From Olsenella intestinalis (lineage in GTDB: Bacteria > Actinomycetota > Coriobacteriia > Coriobacteriales > Atopobiaceae), in NCBI RefSeq assembly GCF_023276655.1, contig NZ_JALGRK010000001.1, positions 267,501 through 331,500 of the forward strand: a stretch of 64,000 nucleotides of DNA, in the 5' to 3' direction. The position numbers and the translations under genes are program-made. Shown piece by piece: positions 42,679-51,351 of this stretch. The number at the start of each line of letters is the position of its first letter. Within the stretch, counting starts at the first letter, position 1. Under the pieces are notes generated by a model. The model did no database searches, was not told the origin of the DNA, and saw only the letters and a program-made list of their open reading frames with translations.

Positions 42679-43530
42679 ATGGAGGACTTCGAGCTCGAGG
42701 AAGTTGCACGCGAGGCAGAGATGTCCACGTTGCTCACCACCCAGGAAATCATCGATGCAATCAGTTACGTGAACCAGGGTGACGACGACGGCAGCACCGT
42801 CTCGCAGGGCGTCGCCTACTCGAAGCACATGTACTTCGTCGCGGTGAACACCCACGTGACGTCCCGAGAGATCGCGGAGCAGTACGAGGCGTTCTCCTCC
42901 TTCATCTCGATGGGCGACGCCGAGGGCCTGCTCGGCTTCATCAGGACCAACATGCCCCTCATGGAGCTGCACACCTCGGAGGACCCGCTGCTGCAGGGGC
43001 GCGCGTCCATCGCCTTCCTCGCGAACTACTGCTCGAACGCGGCGCACAGCGGTGGCCTGCCGGTGGCCCGCTGCTTCAGCATCACGCAGGACTACATGCG
43101 CCTCGCGAACGACTCCATCAACGAGGAGCTCGTGCACTTCCTCATGCTGCCGATGATGCTCGAGCTCACCAAGGCCGTCGGCACCGAGGGCCGCGCCTAC
43201 GCGCACCCGCTCTCGCACCACGCAATCACCTACGCGCGAAGCCACCTGAGCGAGGCGCTCGACGGCGACTCGGTGGCCGAGGCCTGCGGCGTGAGCCGAA
43301 AGACCCTCTGCACGCGCTTCAAGAAGGAGACCGGCGAGACCTTCGCCTCCTACGTGCGCCGCCTGCGTGTCGAGCGCGCGCGACGCCTGCTCGACACGAC
43401 CGACCACGAGGTGGCGCACATCGCCTACGAGACGGGCTTCTCGTCGCAGAGCCACCTGCAGACCGTGTTCAAGCAGATGACCGGCTACACGCCGCGCGAG
43501 TGGCGCATGCGCGAGGAGAGCAGGATCTAG
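42679..43530 (+). CDS. AraC-family transcriptional regulator
   Basis: A 283-residue protein. The N-terminal 180 residues are of no recognised sensor type. The C-terminal ~100 residues are two helix-turn-helix units: VAEACGVSRKTLCTRFKKETGETFASYVRRLRVE in pieces, then VAHIAYETGFSSQSHLQTVFKQMTGYTPREW. The arrangement divergent from the PTS genes suggests it controls them in response to the sugar or its phosphate; this is inference. Confidence 0.9.
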   Translation: MEDFELEEVAREAEMSTLLTTQEIIDAISYVNQGDDDGSTVSQGVAYSKHMYFVAVNTHVTSREIAEQYEAFSSFISMGDAEGLLGFIRTNMPLMELHTSEDPLLQGRASIAFLANYCSNAAHSGGLPVARCFSITQDYMRLANDSINEELVHFLMLPMMLELTKAVGTEGRAYAHPLSHHAITYARSHLSEALDGDSVAEACGVSRKTLCTRFKKETGETFASYVRRLRVERARRLLDTTDHEVAHIAYETGFSSQSHLQTVFKQMTGYTPREWRMREESRI

Positions 43531-43610
43531 CCCGGCCCGCGCCGGCCTCGCATGCACGCGCCGCCGAGAGAAGCGCGGCGCCTCGCCGGGCGCGTCGCCT
43601 GGGGCGCTCG

Positions 43611-44459
43611 CTATGCGCGGCCGAGGACGAGCCGCTCGAGGGCGCGCGCGACGCCACCCTCCACGTTGGACCAGGGAAGCACCGCCGACGCAGCCTCCTT
43701 CACGGCGTCCTCGGCGTTGGCCATCGCGAACGAGCGCTCGACAGCGCCCATCATGTCGAGGTCGTTGGGGGCATCGCCGAACGCGACGGCGCCGGCGGCG
43801 TCGATCCCCTCGTGCTCGCAGATGAGACGCACGGCCTGGCTCTTGCTCACGCCGCGCACCATGACCTCGCAAAGGTTGGCGTTCGAGCGCACGACGGAAA
43901 GCCGCGGGTAGCGCTCGGACAGCAGCGCCTCGGCCGCGAGGATCGGCTCCGGCTCACCCATGACGAGCAGCTTGTGCACGCCGCGCTCGCCAAAGGTCCC
44001 CTCGATGTCACCGGACTCGCGGGCGCTGGCCTGCACGAAGTACTCCTCGCGCGCGACGAGCGGGTTGGAGCGGTCGTCCACGATCCACTCGTGGTAGCCG
44101 TAGGTGCCCACGGCGAGCTGCGGCAGCTCGCGGCCGATCAGGTCCTTGGCGTCGCGGGCGACGTCTGTCGGGAAGGTCCTGCTGAAGATCTCGGAGCCGT
44201 CTGCGGCAAGGACGAGCCCTCCGGAGAAGCAGGCGATGGGCCCCGTGAAGCCGAGCGCCTCGTGGATGGGATAGAGCCCCTCGGGCGAGCGGGCCGAAAC
44301 AAGGCAGACCGGCACGCGCGCGGCCACCTCGGCCATCACGGGAGCCGTGCTCGCGATCGGGTGGTGGTCGGCGTCGACGAGCGTCCCGTCCACGTCCGTG
44401 AACACGATGCCCACGCTCTTCTCGCCTGCGTCCTGACCGTCCCAGGCCTCGATGCCCAT
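43611..44459 (-). CDS. HAD-superfamily hydrolase, Cof type
   Basis: A 282-residue sugar-phosphate-type phosphatase. Motif I is FTDVDGTLVDAD, motif II CLVSARS, and motif IV FGDAPNDLDMM. A C2b cap lies between. The ATG is preceded by GGAGG. GEKS at residues ~12-15 is encoded by a copy of the dispersed word. It stands between the AraC regulator and the surface protein and may dephosphorylate a sugar phosphate, possibly from the PTS. Confidence 0.88.
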   Translation of the reverse strand: MGIEAWDGQDAGEKSVGIVFTDVDGTLVDADHHPIASTAPVMAEVAARVPVCLVSARSPEGLYPIHEALGFTGPIACFSGGLVLAADGSEIFSRTFPTDVARDAKDLIGRELPQLAVGTYGYHEWIVDDRSNPLVAREEYFVQASARESGDIEGTFGERGVHKLLVMGEPEPILAAEALLSERYPRLSVVRSNANLCEVMVRGVSKSQAVRLICEHEGIDAAGAVAFGDAPNDLDMMGAVERSFAMANAEDAVKEAASAVLPWSNVEGGVARALERLVLGRA

Positions 44460-44677
44460 GGTGCCTCCCTCGTTGCGTTCGCTCTCATGGCCGCATTGTA
44501 CGGCGAGGGGCGCCCGGCCGTATTGCAGCCGTGCGCCATCCGCCGGCGCGATGCGGTTACACGCGTGATACGCATGCGATGGGGCGCCCGGGCAGTCTTT
44601 GCGGGCGGGCGGCGCCACGAATGCGACGGTTTCTGTGACGTTTGCCGACGAGGGCGCGGCGAGATATCGCGGACCGT

Positions 44678-44707
44678 TTGATTTGAAAGTAAAATTGTCG
44701 CATATAT
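44678..44707 (+). promoter_or_regulatory. promoter of the surface-protein gene
   Basis: TTGATT (44678-44683), an 18-bp AT-rich spacer and ATATAT (44702-44707). A 127-base 5' leader follows before the start. The rest of the 375-base gap between the HAD gene and the surface protein shows nothing else I can name. Confidence 0.6.
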
Positions 44708-44834
44708 CTGCGCCGATAAGGGAAGGTCCTGGCGAGCCCGAGAGCCCGTCGGGATGGCTCGAGCAAAACGAGGATCAAACGGACCGCGCGTGGCACACAG
44801 GGGTGCGTACGCTTTCGAACCGAGGGAGACACCA

Positions 44835-47078
44835 ATGATGGGACGGCCAAGGGCACTTGGTTTTCTGCTCAGCCTTGTGCTGGCACTGGGGCTCTTCGTG
44901 GGCCTGGCGACGAACGCCAGGGCAGACGAGCCGACGACGTACTCGTTCGACTATGCGTATGACTGCCAGAGGGATCCAGCCTATCCGACGACGGGTGGCT
45001 CATGCACCGTATTCAGCTTCGATAAACCCTTGATTAGCTGGGGAACGCATGCCGAAGACTACTCAGGCACCTGGAGCCTGACATACTTTGGACTGTACAA
45101 GGACCACAGTGACGTGAGCAGCGATCGCCCCGCATCCGTCCCCGCCCAGCTGCCGTTCATCGTCGCGTACGTCAAAGACAACTACGGGCTAGCTTCTACA
45201 GACAACATCCCCATCTTCGAGCTGAAGGTCAACGGCAACCATGCTGCGTATGGCGTGATTTGCGCCGTTGCCGAAAATAGCAAGGTCCTCTACATCGGTG
45301 ACACTTGGCGGCTCGGAGGTGGATACGCCCTATCCACTACACCCTTTGACACAGACACCAGACCCACAATCGACGTGTCCAAGGACGTCACCGAGATCCA
45401 GGAGGCCCTGAAAGACAGCCCTGCATACACGGTTGCCCTCACGGGTGGTGCCAACGCGACCGCCAGTGGTGGCAACACCACGCAGAACGGACTCATTGGC
45501 GGCAAGGACGCCATGACCAAGGTGACGTACACCGCGGGAACCGGCTATCACTTCGACACGTTTGCAGACATTGTCAACAACGACATCACCGCGACGAGGA
45601 CTTCTGAGACGACCGTCGAGGTATCGGGCACTCCAACGTACAACGCAAGCATCGAAATTCCGAACGCCGTGCCGAACACCTACACCGTGACCCTCGACAA
45701 CCAGGACGCGACCACCCCGGGCGCCACGAGCGTCACCGCAACCTACGAGAGCCCGCTCCCGAGCATCGCGGGCAACTTGCCAACCAAGACCGACTACCTG
45801 TTTGCCGGCTATTTCAGCGAGCCGAACGGCGCTGGCACGCAGTACCTGAACCCCGACGGAACGCCCACGGACGCCGCCTGGGAGACGGCCGGGACGGGTA
45901 CGATCTACGCGAAGTGGAACCTGGCCCAGAAGAAGCCGAATCCCGAGGCGACGTTCACCGCAACGGACTATGACAAGGGAACGCTGGGCAACATGAAGGA
46001 GGGTCAGCAATACCGCATCGACGGCGGCGATTGGATCGACGCCCCGAGCGGTGGCGCCATCGACCTGACGGGCCTCTCCCCCTGCACCATCGAGGTTATC
46101 GAGCGCGGCGACGGCGTGACCACCGTCGACAGCGACATCCAAAGGATCGACGTAACGCGGGCCGCCAAGCCCACCACGCCCTCCGCGGCCGACTGCACCA
46201 CGCTCGCGAACGACGACGGCGCGCTCATCGGCGTGACCGGCGACATGCAGTACAAGGCGTCCGATGCGGACGCCTGGACCTCGGGTGACGGAAGCGTGGT
46301 CACGGGCCTTGGGTCCGGCACGTACCTGGTGCGCACAAAGCCAGCCGGGACCGTGCTGGCATCCGAGAACCTGCCGCTGACGGTTCGCTCGTTCCTCTCG
46401 CACGTCGTGAAGTTCAGGGTCGTCAACGGCACGTGGGCAGACGGAACGCGCGACGAGAAGGTCGTGACCCTCACCGGCCACGAGGGCGGCGTGCTCGAGC
46501 CGACCGCGGACCTGATGCCAATGACCAGCACCATGCTCTGGCTGACCGCAGACCAGATTCCGGCGGTTGGCGGCAATCCGGACGCCGGCTTTGTCGCGGG
46601 CTCCTGGGACGTGACGCCGACCACCACGCTGCCGATTGGCGCGGACACGACCTTCACCTACACCTACGCGCCCGACGACCCCGTGACCCCCACCCAGGCG
46701 ACGGTGACCTTCGACGCCAACGGCGGCACGGGCACCATGGATGCGCTTCCCGTCACCGTCGGCGAGACCGTGAAGCTCACCGCCAACGCCTTCACGCGCG
46801 ACAGCTACACCTTTGCCGGCTGGAACACCAAGGCCGATGGCACCGGCACCGTCTACGCTGACCTTGCCGAGGTGGAGGTCGCCGAGGACCTGACGCTCTA
46901 CGCGCAGTGGACGAAGGCCGCGGCCCAAGGCGCCCCCAAGGCAGCAGCGACCTCCACGTCGAAGGGCACCCCCAAGACCGGCGACGCGGACCTTGGCGGC
47001 ATGTGCGCCCTGCTGGCAGCCGTGGCCGGCGCCGCACTTGTCGCCTCGCGCGGTGCCAGGGGACGCGCCCGCGGCTAG
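44835..47078 (+). CDS. cell-surface protein with InlB-type repeats and TPKTGD sorting end
   Basis: A 747-residue secreted protein. Residues 1-31 are a signal peptide (GFLLSLVLALGLFVGL, cleavage after NARA). A unique domain of about 260 residues follows. A first InlB B-type beta repeat ends FAGYFSEPNGAGTQYLN...IYAKWN, then a Lys/Pro linker and immunoglobulin-like stretches, and a second InlB repeat (VTFDANGGTGTMD ... FAGWNTKADGTGTVYADL). The end is TPKTGD, a hydrophobic stretch and RGARGRARG, a sortase substrate with Thr in place of the usual Leu. It is probably an adhesin. Base composition of the first half is AT-richer than neighbours, and no GAGAAGAGC copy is present, which hints at acquisition or fast evolution. 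Confidence 0.85.
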   Translation: MMGRPRALGFLLSLVLALGLFVGLATNARADEPTTYSFDYAYDCQRDPAYPTTGGSCTVFSFDKPLISWGTHAEDYSGTWSLTYFGLYKDHSDVSSDRPASVPAQLPFIVAYVKDNYGLASTDNIPIFELKVNGNHAAYGVICAVAENSKVLYIGDTWRLGGGYALSTTPFDTDTRPTIDVSKDVTEIQEALKDSPAYTVALTGGANATASGGNTTQNGLIGGKDAMTKVTYTAGTGYHFDTFADIVNNDITATRTSETTVEVSGTPTYNASIEIPNAVPNTYTVTLDNQDATTPGATSVTATYESPLPSIAGNLPTKTDYLFAGYFSEPNGAGTQYLNPDGTPTDAAWETAGTGTIYAKWNLAQKKPNPEATFTATDYDKGTLGNMKEGQQYRIDGGDWIDAPSGGAIDLTGLSPCTIEVIERGDGVTTVDSDIQRIDVTRAAKPTTPSAADCTTLANDDGALIGVTGDMQYKASDADAWTSGDGSVVTGLGSGTYLVRTKPAGTVLASENLPLTVRSFLSHVVKFRVVNGTWADGTRDEKVVTLTGHEGGVLEPTADLMPMTSTMLWLTADQIPAVGGNPDAGFVAGSWDVTPTTTLPIGADTTFTYTYAPDDPVTPTQATVTFDANGGTGTMDALPVTVGETVKLTANAFTRDSYTFAGWNTKADGTGTVYADLAEVEVAEDLTLYAQWTKAAAQGAPKAAATSTSKGTPKTGDADLGGMCALLAAVAGAALVASRGARGRARG

Positions 47079-47114
47079 CACGGGCGCGGCTGGCGCGAGA
47101 TGAACCAGACGAGT

Positions 47115-47143
47115 GACGCCCCCGGCACCGCGCCGGGGGCGTC
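47115..47143 (+). terminator. terminator after the surface-protein gene
   Basis: GACGCCCCCGGC and GCCGGGGGCGTC form a perfect 12-pair stem with an ACCGC loop, followed by GTTGT. It lies 37 bases past the stop and between convergent genes. Confidence 0.8.
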
Positions 47144-47196
47144 GTTGTCACCATGCCACGCAGAGGGGGGGCGACCATGGCCGAGGCTCCTCTCGC

Positions 47197-47571
47197 CTAC
47201 CTCCTGATGTGCTCGATGAGGTTGACGCCGAAGCCCGTCGGCGAGATCAGGAAGGCCGAGCGCGAGGACTCGGTCTCGACGCGGCCGTCGCCGTAGACGT
47301 TCTCGAAGCCGCGTGCGCGCAGCAGCTCGAAGGCCTCGTCGAAGTCGCGCACGTTGATGCGGATCGCGACCATGTCGGGGAGGTCGAGCCCGGGCGGCTG
47401 CGAGATGTCGAGGTAGAAGCCGTCCGCGTTCTTCATGCGGATGCCGCGGACGCCGAGTTCGCCGACCTCTTCCCTGTCGTGGCGACGCTCGAAGCCGAGC
47501 TCCTCGAAGAAGGCCGCGGCCGCCTCGGCGTCCTGCGTGACAATCTGCGGGTTGAACGTGGTGATCTGCAT
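47197..47571 (-). CDS. VOC-superfamily protein, copy 1
   Basis: A 124-residue glyoxalase/bleomycin-resistance-fold protein. ITTFNPQIVTQDAEAAAAFF, LGFERRH and RSAFLISPTGFGVNLIEH are shared in pattern with the next two genes. Metal ligands of glyoxalase I are not clearly kept, so the activity is unknown. It is last of three tandem paralogues. Confidence 0.8.
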   Translation of the reverse strand: MQITTFNPQIVTQDAEAAAAFFEELGFERRHDREEVGELGVRGIRMKNADGFYLDISQPPGLDLPDMVAIRINVRDFDEAFELLRARGFENVYGDGRVETESSRSAFLISPTGFGVNLIEHIRR

Positions 47572-47612
47572 GGCGTACCCCTTCTTGTGCGTGGCCTTGC
47601 GCAGGCGATGCC

Positions 47613-47987
47613 CTACGAGCGCTTGTGGTGGCAGAGGTCGAAGGCGAAGCCCGTGGGCGAGACGAGCATCGCCGACTTGTTGGTCGCCGTCTCGACGACG
47701 CGGCCGCTCTGGTGCGTGAAGCCCTTCGAGATGAGGAAGTCGTAGGCCTCATCGAAGTCGGGCACGTTCATGCGGATGAGCGTCATGTCGCGGGGGACGT
47801 TCTCGACCTGGGAGACGTCGACGTAGAAGCCCTCCGCGTTCTTCATGCGGACATTGAGGGAGTCGATCTCGTCGGAGACCTGCGCCTCGAGGGTGTGCCT
47901 GCGCTCGAAGCCGAGCGACTCGAAGAGCTCGATCACCGGCGCCGCGTCCTTGGTGACGATGAGTGGGTTGAATGACGTGAACTTCAT
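47613..47987 (-). CDS. VOC-superfamily protein, copy 2
   Basis: A 124-residue paralogue: FTSFNPLIVTKDAAPVIELF, LGFERRHTL, MKNAEGFYVDVSQ, FDEAYDFLISKGF and SAMLVSPTGFAFDL. It is closest in pattern to copy 3 in the middle part and to copy 1 in MKNA.GFY.D.SQ. The spacing of 41 bases to copy 1 suggests one transcript. Confidence 0.8.
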   Translation of the reverse strand: MKFTSFNPLIVTKDAAPVIELFESLGFERRHTLEAQVSDEIDSLNVRMKNAEGFYVDVSQVENVPRDMTLIRMNVPDFDEAYDFLISKGFTHQSGRVVETATNKSAMLVSPTGFAFDLCHHKRS

Positions 47988-48004
47988 GGGACTCCTTCGG
48001 CTCG

Positions 48005-48376
48005 CTACTTGCGAATGTGGTAGGACAGGCTGATCGCGAAGCCCGAGGGCGAGACCATCAGCGCGCTTCTGGACGAGGGCGTCTCGGTGACCTCGTCGCC
48101 CGCAGCGTTCTTGAACCCCTTCGAGACGAGGAAGTCGTACGCCTCGTCGAAGTCGCGCACGTTCATGCGGATCACGGTCATGTCCTGCGGGAACTTGTCG
48201 ACCGTCGCGACGTCCACGCGGAAGTCCTCACCGTACTTGAGGTCGATCGAGGTCACGTCGCTGTGGCTGATGCCGGTCTTGGTGTGGGCGCGCTCGAAGC
48301 CGAGCGCCTCGAGCACCTCGACGACCTCGCCTGCGTTCGGACTGAGGATGAGCGGGTTGAATGCGGTAATCTCCAT
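48005..48376 (-). CDS. VOC-superfamily protein, copy 3
   Basis: A 123-residue paralogue and the first gene of the cluster: ITAFNPLILSPNAGEVVEVL, LGFERAHT, MTVIRMNVRDFDEAYDFLVSKGF, SALMVSPSGFAISL. AAGGAGG stands before the ATG. The 260 bases upstream to the YihY gene should hold its promoter and carry a GAGAAGAGC copy at 48466. Confidence 0.8.
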   Translation of the reverse strand: MEITAFNPLILSPNAGEVVEVLEALGFERAHTKTGISHSDVTSIDLKYGEDFRVDVATVDKFPQDMTVIRMNVRDFDEAYDFLVSKGFKNAAGDEVTETPSSRSALMVSPSGFAISLSYHIRK

Positions 48377-48590
48377 GCGTCCTCCTTGTCACTTGCGGTC
48401 CTGCGTCCGTGGCGTCGCGCGCGGGTGAGATGCACTTGCGGATGTCGTCACCTGCGGCGATGCGTGCTCTTCTCAGTATGGCACCGGCCGTTCGGCCGTC
48501 CGCGACGCGCGCGGTCCGCACCGGCCGAGTCGACCGATACGTCAGGCGGACGGCGGGGTCGACGGACCCAGACGGGCGGCGGCAGCGAAC

Positions 48591-48596
48591 TATAAT
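48591..48596 (+). promoter_or_regulatory. -10 element of the YihY gene
   Basis: A perfect TATAAT in a GC-rich stretch, about 45 bases before the likely GTG start. No good -35 is seen at 16-18 bp. The ATG inside TATAATG would be upstream of the transcript start and is not used here. Confidence 0.6.
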
Positions 48597-48636
48597 GCTT
48601 CACACGAATCGTCGACCGAGCGGATGCGGTGAGGCC

Positions 48637-49470
48637 GTGGTGAGGATCAGGCTGCCAGAGTGGACGAGGACGCCGCTAGCCGTCTTCGAGGAGTTCGGAG
48701 GGCTGGCGCCCGGCACGCACGCGTCGAGCATCGCCTACTTCATGTTCCTGTCGCTCATCCCGCTCGTCACCCTGAGCATCTCGCTCACCACGATGCTTGG
48801 CCTCGGCGAACGCGAGGTGGCCGGCTTCCTGTGCGCCCTGGTCCCGGGTGCCTTCGACGGCTTCGTCCGACCCCTCATCCACGACGCGTTCAGCCAGTCC
48901 GGCGTCGCACTGTCGCTCTCGACCGTCACGCTGCTCATGACCGCGTCGCAGGGGGTGCGGGCGCTCCTTGCGGCGCTCAACGCGGCGTACCGCGTGGACG
49001 AGAAGAGAAGCCCCGTCCTCCTGTTCGTGCTCTCGATCGCGGCGTCCGCCGTGCTCGTGCTGCTTTTGGCCGCGGCCGTCTACCTGGTGTTCGGCGGGCT
49101 CGCGACGCGCACGCTGACCGCCGTGCTCCCCGGGTTCGTCCCGCACGAGGGCATGCTCGACGCGATTGGCGTCGCGATCGCGATGGCGCTCGCCGTCGTC
49201 GCGATCTGCGGCTGCTACACGCACCTGCCCTCGGGCTCCAGGCGCTTCGTCCAGCAGCTGCCGGGCGCTCTTCTCGCCTTCGCGGCATGCGCGGCCATCA
49301 CCTTTGGCTTTCGCATCTACGTCGACAACTTCTGCAACTTCGACGCGCTCTACGGCAGCATCGCGACGGTGGCGCTGTTCCTCTTCTGGCTGTTCGTCGT
49401 GAGCTACGTCCTGATCGCGTGCGCGTTTATGAACCACGTGCTTACGGAGCACGCGCGCCGGCACGCCTAG
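48637..49470 (+). CDS. YihY/BrkB-family inner-membrane protein
   Basis: A roughly 277-residue protein with six hydrophobic segments. SIAYFMFLSLIPLVTLSISL, SQGVRALLAALNAAYRVDE.R, TYLPSGSRR-like THLPSGSRR and the last helices with FLFWLFVVSYVLIACAFMNHVL match the YihY/BrkB family, whose function is unsettled. The GTG at 48637 or 48640 has GGTGAGG upstream. The stop overlaps the convergent kinase-fusion gene by a few bases. Confidence 0.85.
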   Translation: MVRIRLPEWTRTPLAVFEEFGGLAPGTHASSIAYFMFLSLIPLVTLSISLTTMLGLGEREVAGFLCALVPGAFDGFVRPLIHDAFSQSGVALSLSTVTLLMTASQGVRALLAALNAAYRVDEKRSPVLLFVLSIAASAVLVLLLAAAVYLVFGGLATRTLTAVLPGFVPHEGMLDAIGVAIAMALAVVAICGCYTHLPSGSRRFVQQLPGALLAFAACAAITFGFRIYVDNFCNFDALYGSIATVALFLFWLFVVSYVLIACAFMNHVLTEHARRHA

Positions 49471-50945
49471 AAGTCGAGCGTGTCGAGCCGGCCCGTGAGC
49501 TCTTCGATCCGCTGCAGGCAGCGATCGATGACCGCCCTCGCCTCCGCCGTGCGCGCCCCGCTCCTGCGCACCTTGCGGATCAGGCGCGTGCAGCACAGGA
49601 GCATGGCCTTGTCCTCGACGTCGCGGATTCTCTTCTCGTCATCCGTCTGGAGGTAGGACCTGAGGAAGCGGTCGAAGAAGCGGCCGGCCGTCTCGTACGA
49701 GAAGCCCATGAAGTCGGAGACGACGGAGGGGTGGTCCTCGCCCAGGACGACGTAGAAGTAGTAGAGGTCGGCGAGCTCGATGATGGGGTGGCCGCGGGAG
49801 ACGCGGTCCATGTCGATGAGGAGCGGCTCGCCGCGCATCATGAAGACGTTGTTGGTGTGGAAGTCGCCGTGGACCAGGGTGGAGCGCGCGGGCAGAGCGC
49901 CGACGAGGCCCATGCAGCGCTTCGCGAGGCGCTCGTCCTCGTAGGCGACGCCGCCGCGGATGTACTCCTGCACGCGCTCGAGGGCGTCGGGGAAGACGTC
50001 GTCCTCGTCGACCTCGATCGAGTGGATCTCGTGCGCGAGCGCCGCCATGAGGTCCGCGTACTCGTCGACGCGGTCGGGCTCGCGGGCGATGTAGGTCGAG
50101 AGCGTCTCGGAGTCGACCAGCTCGTACATCGCGCCATAGCGTTCCCCCACGGCCACGATGCCGAACGAGATGGCGGTGGGAACGCCGAGGACGAAGGCCC
50201 GGCGGGCGAGGTTGGTCTCGCGCTCGACGTCCTGGAAGAGGTTGTTCTGGTTGAAGACCTTGACCACGAGCTCGTCGTCGTAGCGGTAGACCTCGCCCTT
50301 GGCGCCGCGGCCGATGAGCTCGCAGCCGTCCACGGAGAGCTGTCGATACTCCTTGTAGCCGCCCTTCTCGGAGTCGAAGGTGCCGGGCCACATGAAGTTG
50401 ATGTGCTTGACGAGCTCCTTGAAGGCGCCCGTCCGGTTGAGCGAGAGCTCGAGCGCCTCGGCGACGCTCTTGTAGTACCAGAGCTGGCGCTCGGGGTCTT
50501 CCTGGTTCAGCCCGGCCCACATGGCCTCGCCCTGCTCGGCGTAGGTCTGCGAGAGCGAGCGCAGGTTCGCGAGCTTGTCGGCGAGCCACAGCATCTTGAC
50601 GCCGACGTCGCGTGTCTTCCTCAGGGCGAGCAGCGACCCCTCCTTGCGCCGCTGCCAGGTGGCGCTGCGGTCCTCCCCCGGATACTCGTCCTCGGACTCC
50701 GAGGCGACCAAGGACGCGACGCGCCCACCGAAGCGCTTCTCGATCTCGTCGAGGGTGCCGTCGGTGTCCTCCACGACGTCGTGCAGGATGCCCGCCGCGA
50801 TGACCTCCATGTCGTCGGTCATGGTCGAGAGGATCTGGGCGACCTCCATCGGGTGCAGGATGTACGGACGGCCGCCGAACTTGCGGACCCTTCCCTGGTG
50901 CATGATGGTCGCGTAGACGACGGCCTCTTCCAGCAGGTTCATCAT
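49467..50945 (-). CDS. fusion of RSH-type HD hydrolase with aminoglycoside-phosphotransferase-like kinase
   Basis: A 492-residue two-domain protein. Residues ~1-190 match the hydrolase half of RelA/SpoT and small alarmone hydrolases: HQGRVRKFGGRPYILHP (16-32), GILHDVVEDT (53-61) and LADKLANLRS (121-130), so the metal-binding His and HD pair and the D-K-L-x-N motif are all present. Residues ~205-440 are an APH-like kinase: glycine loop GRGAKGEV (212-219), Lys ~229 in VVKVF, catalytic HGDFHTNN (~359) and metal-binding IDMDR (~377). The kinase substrate is unknown. Both halves look catalytically complete. No synthetase domain is seen. Confidence 0.88.
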   Translation of the reverse strand: MMNLLEEAVVYATIMHQGRVRKFGGRPYILHPMEVAQILSTMTDDMEVIAAGILHDVVEDTDGTLDEIEKRFGGRVASLVASESEDEYPGEDRSATWQRRKEGSLLALRKTRDVGVKMLWLADKLANLRSLSQTYAEQGEAMWAGLNQEDPERQLWYYKSVAEALELSLNRTGAFKELVKHINFMWPGTFDSEKGGYKEYRQLSVDGCELIGRGAKGEVYRYDDELVVKVFNQNNLFQDVERETNLARRAFVLGVPTAISFGIVAVGERYGAMYELVDSETLSTYIAREPDRVDEYADLMAALAHEIHSIEVDEDDVFPDALERVQEYIRGGVAYEDERLAKRCMGLVGALPARSTLVHGDFHTNNVFMMRGEPLLIDMDRVSRGHPIIELADLYYFYVVLGEDHPSVVSDFMGFSYETAGRFFDRFLRSYLQTDDEKRIRDVEDKAMLLCCTRLIRKVRRSGARTAEARAVIDRCLQRIEELTGRLDTLDF

Positions 50946-51091
50946 ATGGGGACCAGCCCTTGCCTTGGGGACGACGCGGGGCGCTGAGCGCGCGGTTCCA
51001 ATTATCGCGCTGCCCCGGGGGGCGGGCCGGCCTGCTCAGCGCGCGTATCGGACGAGGAGGTCAGGTCGTCGGGCAAGCGGCGCGGCGCCAC

Positions 51092-51122
51092 AAAAAAGGC
51101 CAGGCGCTCGTCGCGTCTGGCC
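51092..51122 (-). terminator. intrinsic terminator after tRNA-Val
   Basis: On the minus strand GGCCAGACGC and GCGCCTGGCC pair around a short loop, followed by TTTTTT. It lies 11 bases past the tRNA 3' end. Confidence 0.9.
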
Positions 51123-51132
51123 TGCAGTCTCA

Positions 51133-51208
51133 TGGTGGGCGGTGAGGGATTCGAACCCCCGATCTTGTGCTTGTAAGGCACCTGCGCTAGCCGCTGCGCC
51201 AACCGCCC
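51133..51208 (-). tRNA. tRNA-Val (anticodon TAC)
   Basis: A 76-base cloverleaf with the CCA end encoded. Acceptor GGGCGGT/ACCGCCC, anticodon stem GTGC/GCAC around CTTACAA, T-loop GTTCGAATC. Anticodon UAC reads valine. Confidence 0.95.
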
Positions 51209-51218
51209 GAGCGCAGAG

Positions 51219-51246
51219 AGTGTATCACAGCCCACCTGGGCAGCAA
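51219..51246 (-). promoter_or_regulatory. promoter of tRNA-Val
   Basis: On the minus strand TTGCTG (complement of 51241-51246), a 16-bp spacer and TACACT (complement of 51219-51224) place the start just before the mature tRNA. Confidence 0.65.
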
Positions 51247-51351
51247 GAATTGCCCACATGAACGGCAGGGTCCAAGCCGCTTGCGTCCGCGTTTCGGGCG
51301 GCACGCAGGACGGATGGCCGCGTGCGCAGGTGGGCCTCGAGAGCGTTCGGC

